64,000 bases of DNA from Pectinophora gossypiella (GCF_024362695.1 NC_065415.1:7047438-7111437), one strand, 5' to 3'. Counted from the first letter of the stretch, positions 1-12,892 are shown. The notes: generated from the sequence alone by a model not told the origin. Program-made: numbers and translations.

Positions 1-282
1 GTTTAAATAGTTTAAATCAAAATCATTTTGTTTACAATTATTCAAAAGCCAGCCAAATTACACAAAATATACTATAAATTCAGAAGACAAGTCAGTCCGA
101 CAATAATAATTAGCCCCAACATTGTAGAGTGGTTTAGCCCAAAACAATTAGAGGCATCCAGTCTAGACAATTAATACTACCGGTTTGGGCACCGGTTTTG
201 GATTTGTAAATTCATATTAATCGTTTTTGTAACGTTTCATTTTTTAAACTGGTTTTTTATAACCATATTTGATGAATTCTTT

Positions 283-431
283 AACTATTACGTCCCGGCT
301 ATTAGCCGGAAAAACACCTCTACTCGTACCAACCCGCATTCGAGCAGCGTGGTGGAGTATGCTCCATACCCCCATCTGGTTGAATGAGGGGAGGCCTGTG
401 CCCAGCAGTGGGACGTATATAGGCTGTTTAT
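283..431 (+). repeat. SINE S1b, 3' tail fragment
   Basis: It begins with a cggctattagccg hairpin and runs through a block ending in cccagcagtgggacgtatata. The same tail follows a tRNA-like head at 52710-52998, and further pieces lie at 9442-9478 (+) and 16764-16806 (-). The head is missing here, so this copy is 5'-truncated. The short ORF across it is repeat-encoded. Confidence 0.7.
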
Positions 432-645
432 GTTTGTATGTCTTTTACTAGACAATGATTAATCGGCTGCAATAAACGTCTCGCCAGGCAATGACGATGA
501 TTTAAATAAGTAATATGATATATTGTTTTTTAATTTTTTTTGTTTCCTATTACGTATGTTTATAAGCCTCATAAATCTGTGCTCCTTCGGAAGTATCTGA
601 CCTAACTTGTCGGCCTAGCTTTCCTTTCGGGTTAAAAGTAAAAAA

Positions 646-733
646 CCTGAGCTGTCAAATCTTCAGGGTATGTAAGCGGATCCCGTGAAAACGGGATTAT
701 TTTCCCTTAACACTAGGGAGATGATCATGATGA
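646..733 (+). repeat. SINE S2, 3' tail fragment
   Basis: The segment from gtcaaatcttcag to the cccgtgaaaacggga hairpin, followed by a gatgatcatgatga tail, is the reverse complement of the left edge of the longer minus-strand copies at 4577, 19705 and 26521. Only the 3' end of the element is present. Confidence 0.6.
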
Positions 734-1861
734 AATGTGACAAAGAGTGATTGAGTTCAGACTACGCCACCAAAACAAAGAGACTTAGGTTTCAGAATTA
801 ATTGGTTGTCTTAAAAAAATATTATAAGCGACTCTACTACTTTAGCGACCCAACCATTTGGCAAACTGCAATACTGCCCTAATTCATTTTTAATCGGCAG
901 TCGGTTTTATATCGGATATACCAAAACGAGAAATACTTACTGACTTATGTTTGTATGAATACAAACTTAATAGCTGGCTTAATAAACTGGTTTAGACTAT
1001 TCTGAATCCTAGAGGTAAAGTTATACAACTATTTAAATCAAAAACATTATTTATTTAGGAGTTTATTGACAGAGACAGAACAGGATATAAAAACAATTAG
1101 ACTTACTTATTTCTAAGCAAATGATAAATAGTAAAATCCGTAAAAAGATGAATTGCAATCTGTATAAAATACAAATCCGTCCCAATTCTGTCTCAGCAAT
1201 GTTTGTTTTCCCCAGAAAATTCAAACGTATTATCACGTTTGTCGCTGTGATAAATCAGCTTTAATGTATATCAAAATAATGAATAGTTTTGAATCGTTTG
1301 AATTGAAATAGTAGAAATCTGTTCCAGCAGACCGGACTAAACTTAAAATAAAGAGAGGGCAGGTACGCGATCAAGCATCAATACACGATCAAGGAACGTT
1401 TATCTTATTATTAGTTATCATTAACACAGTTAGTTCGACCATTATAGAAGGCGATACGGCTCTCCACCTATCGCAAGGTGTGGGTACTTAATTTATCTTG
1501 CGATGGATTTACCTCTGACTACCTCAATTGGATAAAGTCGTGAGCTTATTCATGTTATGTTACGTAACTTATTATGGCTGCCACCGCACCCTTTCAGGAA
1601 CCCATTTCTCTTTGTATTATGTCTCTGTGTTCATTTTATGAGTGTTGGCCTTACCGTGCTCTTAATTAAAACCCCAAGTTTACGGGTCTGGTATATTATA
1701 CTGATGAAAATAATTCCCTTGGTTTACCTCACTTCTCGGATGTCTTTATTTTGAATGTTTTCTGTAAGGTTTTACACTCATAACGGCAGTTTTGTTACAG
1801 TAATTTAATTTTGTGTACCTCTTACAACATATCTAACAATAAAAATAATTAATTATTAAAG
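734..1861. other. AT-rich intergenic stretch
   Basis: I see no coding exon, RNA gene or recognisable repeat. The only ORF of note (1557-1754) is short, has no family features and is probably chance. Confidence 0.5.
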
Positions 1862-2047
1862 GACGCCACACCCAGGAACAATTCCTCTTCTGGGTGGGTT
1901 GTGAGGTGAATTACCAACCTCATCAACCGTGGTGTCAGGGTTATTTGGCAAAGGCCCCTGACATGGCTCATGTACGATTACTCACTTACATCATACAACG
2001 GCTTAACGCATAGCCTTCCGAAGCACGGATCATCTTACTTTCGGCCT
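1862..2047 (-). repeat. SINE S1, 3' portion
   Basis: The reverse complement has the S1 3' body: cacgttaagccgttg-like sequence, then gagccatgtcaggggcc, the cctgacaccagggttg hairpin, and a tail rich in cctcacaaccca. The tRNA-like head is missing. Confidence 0.75.
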
Positions 2048-2771
2048 GTTTATGTTATGTAATAAGTTATTTTTTAGTGAATCTTTGTTACTGTTTCTTC
2101 TGTGTGTACCAATTCCAATTTCTTTCCACAAACGCCTTCACCACAACAATAGCGCATCCACTAAGACGATAAAGCAATGATGATAATAACCCACAATATT
2201 CCCCAAAGATTAGTGTACCCGGAGTATATGAAATACTTACAAGCAAATAGTCTATTAAATGGACATTCGTGACTTGTGGTATTTAAGGCGGATTCCCAAA
2301 TATTAGTTAGTTTGTGAACCGTGTAATGGGAATTCCCTGGTGGGAAATTATCCTACCTGTATATTAAACCCAACAAAACATATAGAAATATCAAAATGTT
2401 TTTGCTTCCTACTCAGTAAGATCATTAGTAAATACTGCTAAAATAGGCTAAATAGACAGTTTCTCGAATACTTTAATGAAGAACACGAGCGGTCAGCTGG
2501 CTAATGTTCGACTGCGTACCCTTTAAACGCCTAAGGGGTATGCGAGCGTGTAACAGACAATTTTGCTTACCTGCGCACCCTCTGAACGTACTGCTGAACG
2601 TGCCCTGCCCTTACGCTTCGCTTTGCTCGACTTGGCGGGGGTACTCCCGTGCCCCCAGATTATGTTGAAACTTATAGTTGCCAGACATCTTCATGTAAAA
2701 ATGAAATAGATAGAAACCAAACTTCTGTACTGGGAGATTTCCTCCAGAAAACATTTAGTTATTATGATCTT
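2048..2771. other. intergenic stretch, nothing recognised
   Basis: It is AT-rich with a GC-richer patch near 2500-2650. I see no ORF with family features and no repeat shared with the rest of the window. Confidence 0.4.
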
Positions 2772-2986
2772 ATCTTCCCGGGCAAGTCGTAAAATCCGGC
2801 AGAGGGATTGTCTTCTTTATAAAATGTTGGACAATAATTGTTATGGGCCGTAGGCTGATCCCTTGTAACCATAAGGTTCATAATATCCATTGGCAGTGGC
2901 TGCCAGTTGTCTTTGAATACACTTGGCTCTGCCTACTCCATTAGGGATTATGGGCGCGAGTTTATGTGTGTTTGTATACAGAGTAT
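2772..2986 (-). repeat. SINE S3 copy
   Basis: The reverse complement starts with a tacacaaa-like run, then aactcgcgcccataatcccta and ggcagagcca. It matches the S3 copies at 28862-29122 (+) and 35740-35998 (-). It abuts a foldback half-element at 2987, giving a nested chain of insertions. Confidence 0.75.
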
Positions 2987-3106
2987 TAGTGACATCGTAC
3001 CTAATACTGAGAGGGATGATTCAGCTCATGACTCTGAGTCAATATCAAGTTAAATTTTCCGTCGCAAAATTCACGATTTCGTTTTGTTTTTAAATTATTT
3101 ACTTGG
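2987..3106 (+). repeat. foldback MITE, left arm only
   Basis: This is a diverged copy of the left arm that begins gggtgttagtgacatcgtaa elsewhere (3955, 27224, 33511). It ends where S1 sequence starts, so the right arm was lost or replaced. Confidence 0.7.
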
Positions 3107-3318
3107 TGAACCCTGATCACCCGATTGACCGAAAGTAAGTTGATTCGGGATTCGAAAGATACGTTAAGCCGTTGGTCCCGGTCACTACTTACTGATGTAA
3201 GTAACTAGTTGTTACTTGAGTCATGGTAGGGGCCTTTGGCGACTCAACTATGACCCTGACACCAGGGTTAATGAAGTCGGTCATCCACTGTCCTTCCAAC
3301 CCACACGAGAGAAGAAAA
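3107..3318 (+). repeat. SINE S1, 3' portion
   Basis: It carries the S1 markers in order: a ctgatcacc...gaccgaaagtaag block, gttaagccgttggtcccgg, gggcctttggcg, ccctgacaccagggtt, and an acccacacgag tail. There is no tRNA-like head. Confidence 0.75.
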
Positions 3319-3414
3319 GCACGTTACTTTATTTTCGTTTCAGTATTGCATGTTTTTTAGAGATTTCAGTAGCAATAAGTCGCTATCCATCACTTACTTA
3401 TTGTTCACCCACAT

Positions 3415-3784
3415 GGCCCCGATTCCTGCACACACATCCTTATTTTATTTAAAGCTATACCTGTCATTTTCTTATCCGCCGAACAGGAAAGAGACGAATA
3501 ATTGATAACTGTTAATTTTAAAATGAATGAATAGCCCGAGCGACTAAAATCGGCATTTCGCTCAAATGCAAGCCGTTTGACGGGTGCTGTTAACTTAATT
3601 CTGTCGGGTTATTGGCCAATATATCATTTAGGAAGGGTTTTTCAAATTTCTGTCTAAAATTGACGTGTGTTACATAAATTTTAGGCCTGTCGGTTACTCG
3701 TTCCTTTCTTTTTCAGCTGATAAAAAATGACAGATATAATAAAACTATTCTGACAGCGTGTACGATACGGGAGAATTTTGGGCC
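3415..3784. mobile_element. MITE family P, copy 1
   Basis: The left end is ggccccgattcctgcacac, followed by a block with tgtcattttcttatccgcc. The right end holds a diverged inverted version of the same block. Two fuller copies lie at 12893-13202 and 22732-23095, where the inverted ends extend about 80 bp. There is no ORF inside, so it is non-autonomous. Confidence 0.75.
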
Positions 3785-3954
3785 TTGTTCTTATTTCAAC
3801 TTTGTCGGGTAATAAACTATTTGTGCCTATTTATGTAAGAAAAATAATGTTTTAATATAATCGCATAATCTTTCAATGTCAAAACCATGTGTGAACATGG
3901 CTTTCATTAACTTAAATTACACTATACAATTTTCCTTTGATATCATAATTGTAT

Positions 3955-4445
3955 ACAGGGTGTTAGTGACATCGTAACGAATACTCAGAGGGATGATTCA
4001 GAGCATGATTCTGAGTTAATATCAAGTGGAATTTTCCGTCGCAAAATTCATGTTATATTTTTAGTTTTTTTAAATTATTTTCAATTCTATACTTTTGCGA
4101 TGGAAAATTCCACTTGATATTAACTCAGAATAATCAGCTGAATCATCCCTCTCAGTATTCGTTACGATGTCACTTACACCGCATACAAGTACATACAGTA
4201 GCCATACAAGTAGGTATGGGTGTTAGTGACACTGTAACGAATACTGAAGGGGATGATTCAGACCATGATTCTGAGTCGATATCAAGTGGAATTTCCTGTC
4301 GGAGAAGTCATGAAAATTTTAGAGCTTTTTTAAATTATTTTCCGTTCCATACTTTTGCGACGGAAAATTCCACTTGATATCAACTCAGAATCATGGCCTG
4401 AATCATCCCTCAAAGTTTTCGTTACGATGTCACTAACACCCTGTA
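3955..4445. mobile_element. dimeric foldback MITE, two units
   Basis: Unit 1 (3955-4182) and unit 2 (4216-4445) are each a foldback. The left arm starts gggtgttagtgacatcgtaa and continues through gattcagaccatgattctg and tatcaagtggaattttccg. The right arm is its reverse complement, ending cgttacgatgtcactaacac. Each unit's arms are roughly 85-95 bp around an AT-rich loop. The two units are joined by about 33 bp containing aagtacatac. A second locus at 27224-27590 has the same two-unit layout. Confidence 0.8.
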
Positions 4446-4576
4446 TTATCTATATTGTTAAGTAGGTACTATTTTACCACTTGCTGCAATTGTCACATAA
4501 ACGTCTGGTAGGAGAACTTCTAAGTATTTACCAGATAACTTCTGGATATCCTATAGGATACAGCTATCTTTAGTTC

Positions 4577-4890
4577 ATCGTCATCATCTACCTAGCATTT
4601 TTCACGGTGTCCCTTACCTAACCTAAAGATTTGACAGATCCGGAATTTTAAACAAGTGACTAAACCCGCGAAGGGAAAGCCTGCCCAATATGTGTTAACA
4701 TACATACCTCCGAAACGCATTTCGAAGGAATGTCAGTTTACTCACTGTGTTTTGAAGGATCACCGCTGAGAACGTGATAATCATTTAATGTAAGTTTCCT
4801 CGCGATGTTTTCCTTCATCGCTGAGAACGTGAAAATCATTAATCCGAACAAACATATTCGACTCATGCTGGATTCCGATTTGCGATATCA
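4577..4890 (-). repeat. SINE S2 copy, diverged
   Basis: It matches the S2 copies at 19705-20046 and 26521-26857 through the cttacctaacc, acccgcgaagggaaa and caccgctgag blocks. A caccgctgagaacgtga-like block occurs twice (about 4762 and 4818), so this copy has an internal duplication. The tRNA-like end at the right is degraded. Confidence 0.7.
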
Positions 4891-6305
4891 CAGTGAGAGT
4901 CGAGCTTCCTTCCGCCTGGCTTCGCCGCCCGTATCCGTAATCTAGTTATTTTAGTGATATAATAAAGCTTGCATTTAAGTAGAAGATCAGGGAATCTGCT
5001 TAAAGCGTCCTCTCAAGTGTGGGCTATCAAGAACTTGTACCCATTTAACTGTCGCGATGCATCGTTTGTCTTTGTTGCAGTCACTCTGGAAATTTAGACG
5101 TTTAAGGAAATATCCAGAAGTAGCTTAAACTAAATAAAAACTAAATAGCCTGAATGTAGCAACAAATGGCTTTCACGACATTCTGTGTAATGAAAAAGGT
5201 TTATTAATCTAAACATCTCTATGTTTATAATCATAGACAATACAACGATTTAAAAAGGCTTATGATGATCAAAGATGTAATTATTGGATTTTAATAATGA
5301 GAACAGCTACGTATGTTTGTATGTAAACGTTTAGTTGCAAGGACAACGAACACACACTTATTTTTATTAAACGACTGTTGGTTAAACCATTCTTTTTAGT
5401 TTTCTTTTCATGTTACTCGTTATATATTTTGTTTCAGTTCTGTTTTCTGAAGATACTACTGCGTGTTTCGGTTTTGCTGTCCTCCTTTTTATTTTAATGC
5501 CTATTGCTTTTCGATGTACTTTTAAACAAGGCAAAATCTTTTAAGCAACCAATTCCCACTTAAATTATCTGCTAACGAAAATCTTCGGGATTAACCCGTT
5601 CCAGCTGTTTTCCCACAAAATGGCGACAGAGATAAATGAGAACTACGTTAAATGACCGATTCTCAGAGAGGCTGTGACGTCACAAAGGCAATGGCGAAGA
5701 GGGGACTAATGGCACATACTCCGCTTAAATCGACGTCACACGCTTTACACGTACGCTACCTAATGCACTGCATCTCTTGAGCACAGATTAAATAATAGTC
5801 CCTAAGTGACGGAATCAGTCTGAAATAACATCTTGAGTGATAAATTGTGATTTGAGAGGATTTAGAGGCGCTTACGTGCGCCGTTGTGTTTTCGACTCTT
5901 GCTATGTTGAAATGTTATATAAGCACAGTTCAACGCAATAAGGTTTATCTATATTTTAATACAGTTTACACAAAAACTTAAGCGCACGACGGAAGATAGA
6001 ACTGTCAATCGTTAAATGGAGTGATGTGACATCAGCGTGGCTATTATGGATGTTCCTAATCGACCGATTTTTCTCACAGAATGTGAATAAATTTCTAGAT
6101 ATTTTGTTAAGTTTGCAATACTCCAATCCAATATTCTCGATGCATATTACTTAAGTTGTGAAAGTAGTAGCCGGAATCCACAGCTTAACGTGCCTTACGT
6201 GGTACGAAATAATCTATTTTTCAGAAACTCTGCTAATTTCAGCCTATAATTGTGCTGACTAAACCCGGAACAGTGTAACAAAGTGTTTTTTTTTTTCATA
6301 GACGT
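4891..6305. other. intergenic stretch with a CRE-like palindrome
   Basis: There is no supported gene. A perfect TGACGTCA (CREB/ATF-type site) lies at 5675-5682 and a CGACGTCAC at about 5732. These are sequence matches only, and no transcription start or ORF is linked to them. Confidence 0.35.
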
Positions 6306-6379
6306 GCTGTGGGATACGAAACTAGAACCACCAGATCATGAGCCCAACGCTCGAACACTGGCCCACAGAGACCGTCATT
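6306..6379 (-). repeat. tRNA-like SINE head fragment
   Basis: The reverse complement reads like an S1 head: ctctgtgggccagtgttcgag, then gttgggctcatgatctgg and a degraded B box. It is about 70 bp with no SINE body. It is a fossil, not a tRNA gene. Confidence 0.55.
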
Positions 6380-7301
6380 GCAATAGAACCGCATTGCAAC
6401 CATAATATTCTATTCTAACCGCACAAAACCTTAACTGCAATTGTGTACCTGGATTTTGGTTCAAATGCAGTCACTCTCCAATAGCACTAAGAGTATCGGA
6501 ATGGATTCAATGAAATCTGTTCAGGATATTGTATACTTACCTTGACACCCCTCTCTATTCAGAGAAACTTTGATTAACTTGGCACCCGCATTCGAAATCT
6601 AGAACTAATATGCACATGTAAGCCATGCCAATGTATTGTATCAGTCTATTGATACAACTGTGGGTACAAGCAATAATTATCCGTGTAGTTGACTACTTGT
6701 GTATAAATTGATACAGGATTATAATATAAAGCTGAGGCGCTCTGTTACGACATACGTTAATAGGCAAACAATTGATTCGTTCGTCATCTAAGATACATTA
6801 ATAGATGACAAACTAGATAAATGAGGTACTTTTTCGAAACGTCAAAACGTTTTCATGTACTTATATAGCGTTTTTATTAAGAGCACAAAACGGTGACGTC
6901 ATCTATAAACTTGGTCATACGATATACTTACTCATTGTTACTTAATTCATAATCAAAATTCGTAAATAAGTCGAACCGAAAAATGAGGTTGATTTTTGAT
7001 CATTTTGAACTAGCTATTTTTAAATTAGAAACTTTAATTTATTTTTGGTACAGTGATCTAACTGAATATTGAGACATCTTACCTCAACTGTTCAGACTAT
7101 AAGGACCATATATCTCACTTAAAGACCATTAAGATGCATGCAGTTGAGACTTGGTGATGTGGCGTTTATACAACTGCATACATTTTATTGGTGGCGCGAC
7201 CGTTAAGGCCTTTAGATTCAAATACAAAAATTAAAAAAAAATCTCCAAGTCATATTATGAATCTACAGCATATAGATATTCTAAAATTCAATTGTAATAC
7301 T

Positions 7302-7622
7302 GGCCTCCGTGGTCCAGTGGTTGAGCGTTGGGCTCACAATCTGGAGGCCCCGGGTTCGAGTCCCAGTGGGGACATATCACAAAAATCACTTTGGGATCCC
7401 TAGTTTGGTTAGGACATTACAGGCTGATCACCTGATTGTCCGAAAGTAAGATTATACGTGCTTCGGAAGGCACGTTAAGCCGTTGGTCCCGGTTACTACT
7501 TATTGTAAGTATGTAGTCGTTACATGAGCCATGTCAGGGGCCTTTGGCGGCTCAGTAATAACCCTGACACCAGGGTTGATGAGGTTGGTATTCCACCTCA
7601 CAACCCACACGAGAAGAAAAGA
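7302..7622 (+). repeat. SINE S1, full-length copy
   Basis: This is a complete S1 element of about 320 bp. The tRNA-like head begins ggcctccgtggtccagtggt (pol III A-box region) and has a B box in gggttcgagtccc. The body includes acgttaagccgttggtcccg, the ccctgacaccagggttg hairpin, and an A-rich tail after acccacacgagaag. S1 copies also lie at 30541 and 51731. Confidence 0.85.
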
Positions 7623-8263
7623 AAAATACTGGCTACTTTCACGCTATAAAATATAAAAAGCTATATCTAATAGCAGAGAAGCTTTGGAGACACTCTAATG
7701 GAGGTAAATGGAAAGCACTTAGAACAAATCGTTGGAGTAACATCCGAATAGTTTTACTTGACTGCTGTTACTGGCGCTGATAGTAAATGATGATCAGACA
7801 TTAAACATTGCTAGCATTAGGAAGACTTCTTACACACATAAACTAACAGCAATTAAAACTCATTGTGCGGTTTGCCAACTTGTTTGTTTCGCCTATAACA
7901 ACGCGATTCACCTACTTGTCGCGTCGTCGTATATCAAGTAATTAGCATACAGATATCTAATAGCACTGTAATAATAGTGAACAGCTTATTGAAGTTGGAC
8001 CCTTGTTATGGCATGGCATCTGTCTAAACAATACCTGCAGTATAACAATAGATATACCTGTCTTTATCTAAATACCTAAAACACAATGTTCTATATTTGT
8101 AATTATGACTGTCTGGCCTATAATTTTGGTATCCCCTTGGTTAGAAAGGCAGATACTAGTTGCGTTTGTAAAAAACCTGGAACTGCTAAAACTTTCAGTT
8201 TAAGTAAGTTAAAGTACAGAATAAATTCCAGGCAAATCACGAGGTGTCAAATAATATCGAGCC

Positions 8264-8725
8264 AACGTCGGTGTCGTGGCCAGATCGTAGAATTGATCAT
8301 TTCATGATGTGTTCGACCATTTCATGAAATGATCATATTTCATGAAATAGCCAACTTAAATTGACCATATCGGTGAAACGTCAACGTTTAATGATATGTT
8401 TGACCATATCGTTAATGTAGGCGGTGTCCATGCTATGTGGTGTAATAAAAATGCGAAATCGATTCATTTCTGAGGTTCAAAATTATGTTCGATACGGAAA
8501 ATTGTACAATTACATTATAATATCAATCATGCAATAATTAATTCATGCATTATAATATCAATCAAGTTATAAATATAATCGACACCAGCGCCACTACCAG
8601 TGGATAATGTTACTAATTTTACGATATGACTGCCAACGTTTGGCCATATCATGATGCGGCCAACGTGTGAAACTCTATTTCATGAAATGATCATTTCTAA
8701 GATCTGGCCACGACATCGGAATAGA
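8264..8725. mobile_element. MITE with palindromic atttcatgaaat motifs
   Basis: The ends are inverted: ggtgtcgtggccagatc near 8270 and gatctggccacgacatcgg at 8701-8719. Inside are repeated tttcatgaaatgatcat and gaccatatcgt motifs in both orientations. It is about 460 bp with no ORF. The superfamily is not assignable by eye. Confidence 0.65.
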
Positions 8726-10530
8726 ATTGTTTATTTATTTATTATTTACAAAATACCAGTTGCCCATGGCGTTATAATAATAAGAGGCTTAATAGAAGCG
8801 TGAGTAGATAAAAACGATGTAGAGGTAGATAGACTGATTACGTATAATAATTATAATAACATGCAAAAACGTTCAGTTATTAAATTATAAAAATATGTCT
8901 CCCCAACTTATTTGTGATCTGAGCTTAACAACACCGAAAAGTATATAACTATATTTATTTATTTTTAGTTGGGGTTGGATGACACAGACATTCGTGATTT
9001 CTAAAGAGAGTTTTATGACAAAGTTTAAGCAGGTACGTAATGATTCCCTCGTACATTATAATTTCCAGTTCCATCTTTCAGGAAATTGGTTTCGCATGAC
9101 GGGAAGTGATGCGAATACATTTAAGATGGAAAATACATGCCATGCAGGGTATTGAGGTGACATCGTAGGAATACAAAAAAATAGGGTTGAGCCACTTACA
9201 TTTGGAATCCGTTCAATTTTGTGATGAATCCACACTTTCACACTTCTATTATTATATTCGACTATCAATTATTGTTTGACACTTAAACCGCTGAGCGGAA
9301 TGAGATGAAGTATGGAGATCGTTTGAGACCCAGGACGAGTGATGGACATAAGATAATTTTTATCCTGGAAATTGCCTTTAAAAGGGATGAACGTGTGGAT
9401 GAAAATAAATGGATGCGCGATAATCGAAGTGCCGTGCTTTCTGCGCCCAATAGTGGGACGTATATAGGCTGTTTATGATAATCGAAGTAAACACGATCTC
9501 AAGTCAATTTGTCAATCTCTAACACGCTGCTCAAAGCCTCAGTCATCTATAAGACAATGCGAATGCGCTTATAATATTTATTTCAAATAGACATAGGGTT
9601 AGCCAAGTATCAAACGATTTCGAAAAGCGACAGTGACAGTGATAAAAATGGATTTACTTAAGGTGACATCGTAATCCCAAATATTTTTATAATTGTCACT
9701 GTCCTTTTTCCTGATCGTTTGCATTTTAAGGCCCCTGGTAAGGTTATCAGCCCTTCACTTATAAGTATGATAGCCCATCATGATTTTATCTAAAAGAGTG
9801 AATGATGCACGTTAGGCAAGCAAGAATAGCGAACTTTCAAAATTTTCAGAGAAATGTTTTAGCGAACTCGACACCTCACTCAAAGCACGTATAAGGCAAA
9901 CTTTTGACATTTATTTAATAATACACCTTTAACATGACAATGTTATTGTATTACAAGTTTGGGCCAATTCCTTAGACACGTGTAATCTGATAACTACTTC
10001 TAACAGACAGACCATACAATAAACTTTATTATTAGGTAACTACCGAAGATTTCTCTCAGCCTTGCAACATAAAAATAGAAAAGTTTTAGTGGAAAAGAAT
10101 AATACGTATTCGTTTTATTGATAATGGTGCTGATTCCTGTACACACCATTTAATTTTATTTTAAGTTATTATGTAATTATAATTTATGACAGAACAGAGA
10201 AGGACAATTTTCGTTTTATTAATTTGCTCAGATTCTACCAGTGACATTACGCGCCCAATTAATGACTTTTTTCTTTTTTAAATTTTAAATATTACGTAAT
10301 AGGCTAGTTTCCAACTAGTCAGATCAGTTACTTTATACTAAACGTCAAACCACGAAATTACTAAGGAATTTGAATGACGTCATAGTAAAACGTGATAAAA
10401 TGTCGAAATTATTATTACGTTTTTCTTGATGAAATTACATAAATAACTTAAATAGAAAAGAAATGTTTTTCGTTAGTTTTAGATCTGTCTTTATTTAGTA
10501 TCAGAATTTCATAATTTATCTTGAACCTAG
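8726..10530. other. intergenic stretch with small repeat scraps
   Basis: It holds an S1b tail scrap at 9442-9478 and, near 10131-10195, a partial family P left end (gctgattcctgtacacacc). No gene is supported; the minus-strand ORF at 9056-9268 shows no family feature. Confidence 0.4.
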
Positions 10531-10697
10531 TACAGTCATCATGAGCAATATCATGTACCCACTTTAGAACCCTGTCGTACTATCATATTAAATTTGACAT
10601 TTAATGAGACCTACGGTAAACCGTAAATTAAAATTTGTCATAAAAGTTAATGTGACATGGTTTCAAAGTGTATATATATTAGTACCCGTGACCGAAC
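10531..10697. repeat. short MITE family Q, copy 1
   Basis: It starts tacagtcatcatgagcaata, contains atgtacccactttag, and ends attagtacccgtgaccgaac. The termini are an imperfect inverted pair (tcatgagcaatat versus the reverse complement of attaatgctcgtgac in copy 2). A second copy lies at 12122-12270. No ORF. Confidence 0.65.
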
Positions 10698-11304
10698 ATG
10701 ACCCAATTCTACATAAAATTAAAAAACTTTTGGTCTGTTTTCAGCTTTAGAAACTGATCATCTATGTAAAATCTGGTATCTTAGTAACATAAATCACATA
10801 AGGGTTTCACTATACTAGTTTTCTTTTTTGTCTTCTGTTAATGCCGAAGTTTCAGAATATATTTTTTTTCTACTACGTGAGCATTCGATGTAAAAACATT
10901 TGGTATTTTTTTTAATTTCAGAAAGCATTGCGTGGTTCCCTTTTATGTTGGCATTCGCTAGTGATGTGAAACGCCCAATAACCCCGTAATTTGCAACCCC
11001 GTTTACGATGACTCTAGATCAGCCCACATTCGGTGACATTAATATATGCCACTGAGCTATGCAAATGGCACCATTGATTTTCCATCGGGTGTCGAAGACA
11101 GTCGACAGTTTGAGATAGGAGATCAGATTATGTACTTAAGTATATCTATGAATGTATGCAATTCATATTTCGTCGATGTGTACTCGTGTGAGTGGTTGTA
11201 AAGCGTACCGTAGAAGTGGTATTCTGTAAATCAGATTGTTTATTATACTACTTATCTATTTATACATTATAATCCGTCTATGTTTCTTACATGGCCGCCC
11301 AACT

Positions 11305-11663
11305 GGGTATCATAAGGCCTGTTGTCTTAAATTTTGTACCGGGTAACAGGCAAGTAGTTAATGTCATCTGCAGAAGTCACGTCAAAAAAACAATCGCATG
11401 GATATAGTTTCTGTTTCTATGATATGGTATCGGACTTGCACTAATGAGCTTTTATTTTATCTTACATGCAATTTTTTCTCACACAGTTGAGTTAATTATT
11501 ATAGACGGCTATCGGGTCACCACCTATCACGTTGGTAAAAAAGTTTTTCAGAATAATTTATCGTTTTTTGTCTCAAAAAATAATCTTGTATATGCATGGC
11601 ACTGTCACGACTCTTAACTTTTGTAGTCACTATTTTATTTTGTGTTAACAGGCCTTATACCGA
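11305..11663. repeat. possible short element with inverted ends
   Basis: ataaggcctgtt near 11312 and its exact reverse complement aacaggccttat near 11646 bracket about 340 bp, with flanking bases also partly matching. The arms are short, so this could be chance. Confidence 0.3.
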
Positions 11664-11667
11664 GAGT

Positions 11668-11790
11668 TTTCCTGCAGCCATCTTTCTACGCCAGTAGTTT
11701 TAGGCGGATAAGACTTTCAATATTAAATATTTAATTTATGTTTATGACGATTTAAAATGTATATTGAAAAGATATTTTCAGTTTGAATAT
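11668..11790 (+). repeat. LINE-type 3' tail repeat, copy 1
   Basis: It shares gtagttttaggcgga followed by a cgatt-aaa-tgt block with 18255-18345 and 44140-44255. Repeated 3' ends without a matching 5' part suggest truncated retrotransposon tails. This copy is the most diverged. Confidence 0.45.
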
Positions 11791-12121
11791 GAGAATAATA
11801 CCGATAATTACTTAAGTAGATAGGATATAACCAAATAATGGTGTTGGTAATACGTCTCGGTATGACAAAAGCAAAGGATTCGAATCTTGTTAGAATATCC
11901 ACTAGTTTTCATCGTCCTTTATCTTTAATGTAATGTACTTCACGTACTTTGTAATGTACATCAAACGATTAATGAATATTTATATTTATTGGTGCAAATT
12001 ATTTGTAAAGAATAAATGAAAATAATGTAATGGAAGCAAGAGAAGTATGACAGGAAGCAAATCAAATTCCGTACATTGGCTTGAGTTTATGTATGTGCGT
12101 ATTATACGACCATAACACACG

Positions 12122-12270
12122 TACAGTCATGAGCAATATAATGTACCCACTTTAGGACTCTGTCGCACTTACATATTTTTTGACATTTAGTGAGACTTAC
12201 AGTTCAATTTGTCAAAAAAGTTAATGTCACATGGTACCAAGTGTATACATATTAATGCTCGTGACCGTAC
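12122..12270. repeat. short MITE family Q, copy 2
   Basis: It matches 10531-10697 throughout: gtcatgagcaatataatgta at the left, a gacatttagtgagac block, and atattaatgctcgtgaccgt at the right. The left end is approximately the reverse complement of the right end. Confidence 0.7.
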
Positions 12271-12892
12271 ATACGTGTACACACGTGTTTGTATGTGGAC
12301 ACGAGACTTATAGCCTTTTGATTTTTTAAGGTGTTACGAAAATATACTTCAATATAATGTTTATATCGCTTTTCAAAGAGGGGATGGTCTTTGACTGTTA
12401 TAATTTTTTTCCATAGTTAAACCTATAATAAATAAGTTTTAACGCAAAATATACGTAGACCTTAATTACTCTTCATACGTATAATGTTCATAAATTATGC
12501 TATTTTCGTCAGATTATGTTCAAATATAGACCTTATTACGAACTAACAAGCTCCAGTTAGTATAGGACGTCTATGCTGATATAAAATGAATATATTATGT
12601 TGTACCAAGGATCTCTACACTTGGCTCATCCAATTTATTCGATTAATAGCCTTCAAGCGTCTAGGTTACCTACTAAAGTTTGTCAGACGTAGGTACCATC
12701 GTACGTACCTAATACGTACTAGGTAATATGCAAACCTACGCACAGTATACACAATACATAAAAACATAAAAACCTTTGCCGGTCTAATTTAAATTCAGGC
12801 TTGAAGGCAGTTGTAATAGACCTACTATTAGGTACGTATGACCAAATGTATCTTAATGTAATAAATAAAATGTGATGTAACTGTGATGTATT

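Noticed and set aside
5675..5682. CRE palindrome as proof of a promoter
   Set aside because: An 8 bp site is expected by chance at this scale, and other tgacgtca matches (10376, 6895, 20636) lie in plain intergenic or repeat DNA.
7302..7375. tRNA gene candidate at the SINE heads (also 30541, 51731, 52710 and minus 13876, 20046)
   Set aside because: The heads have A/B-box-like sequence but continue into shared SINE bodies, and they occur in many diverged copies. No clean cloverleaf with an acceptor stem was seen.
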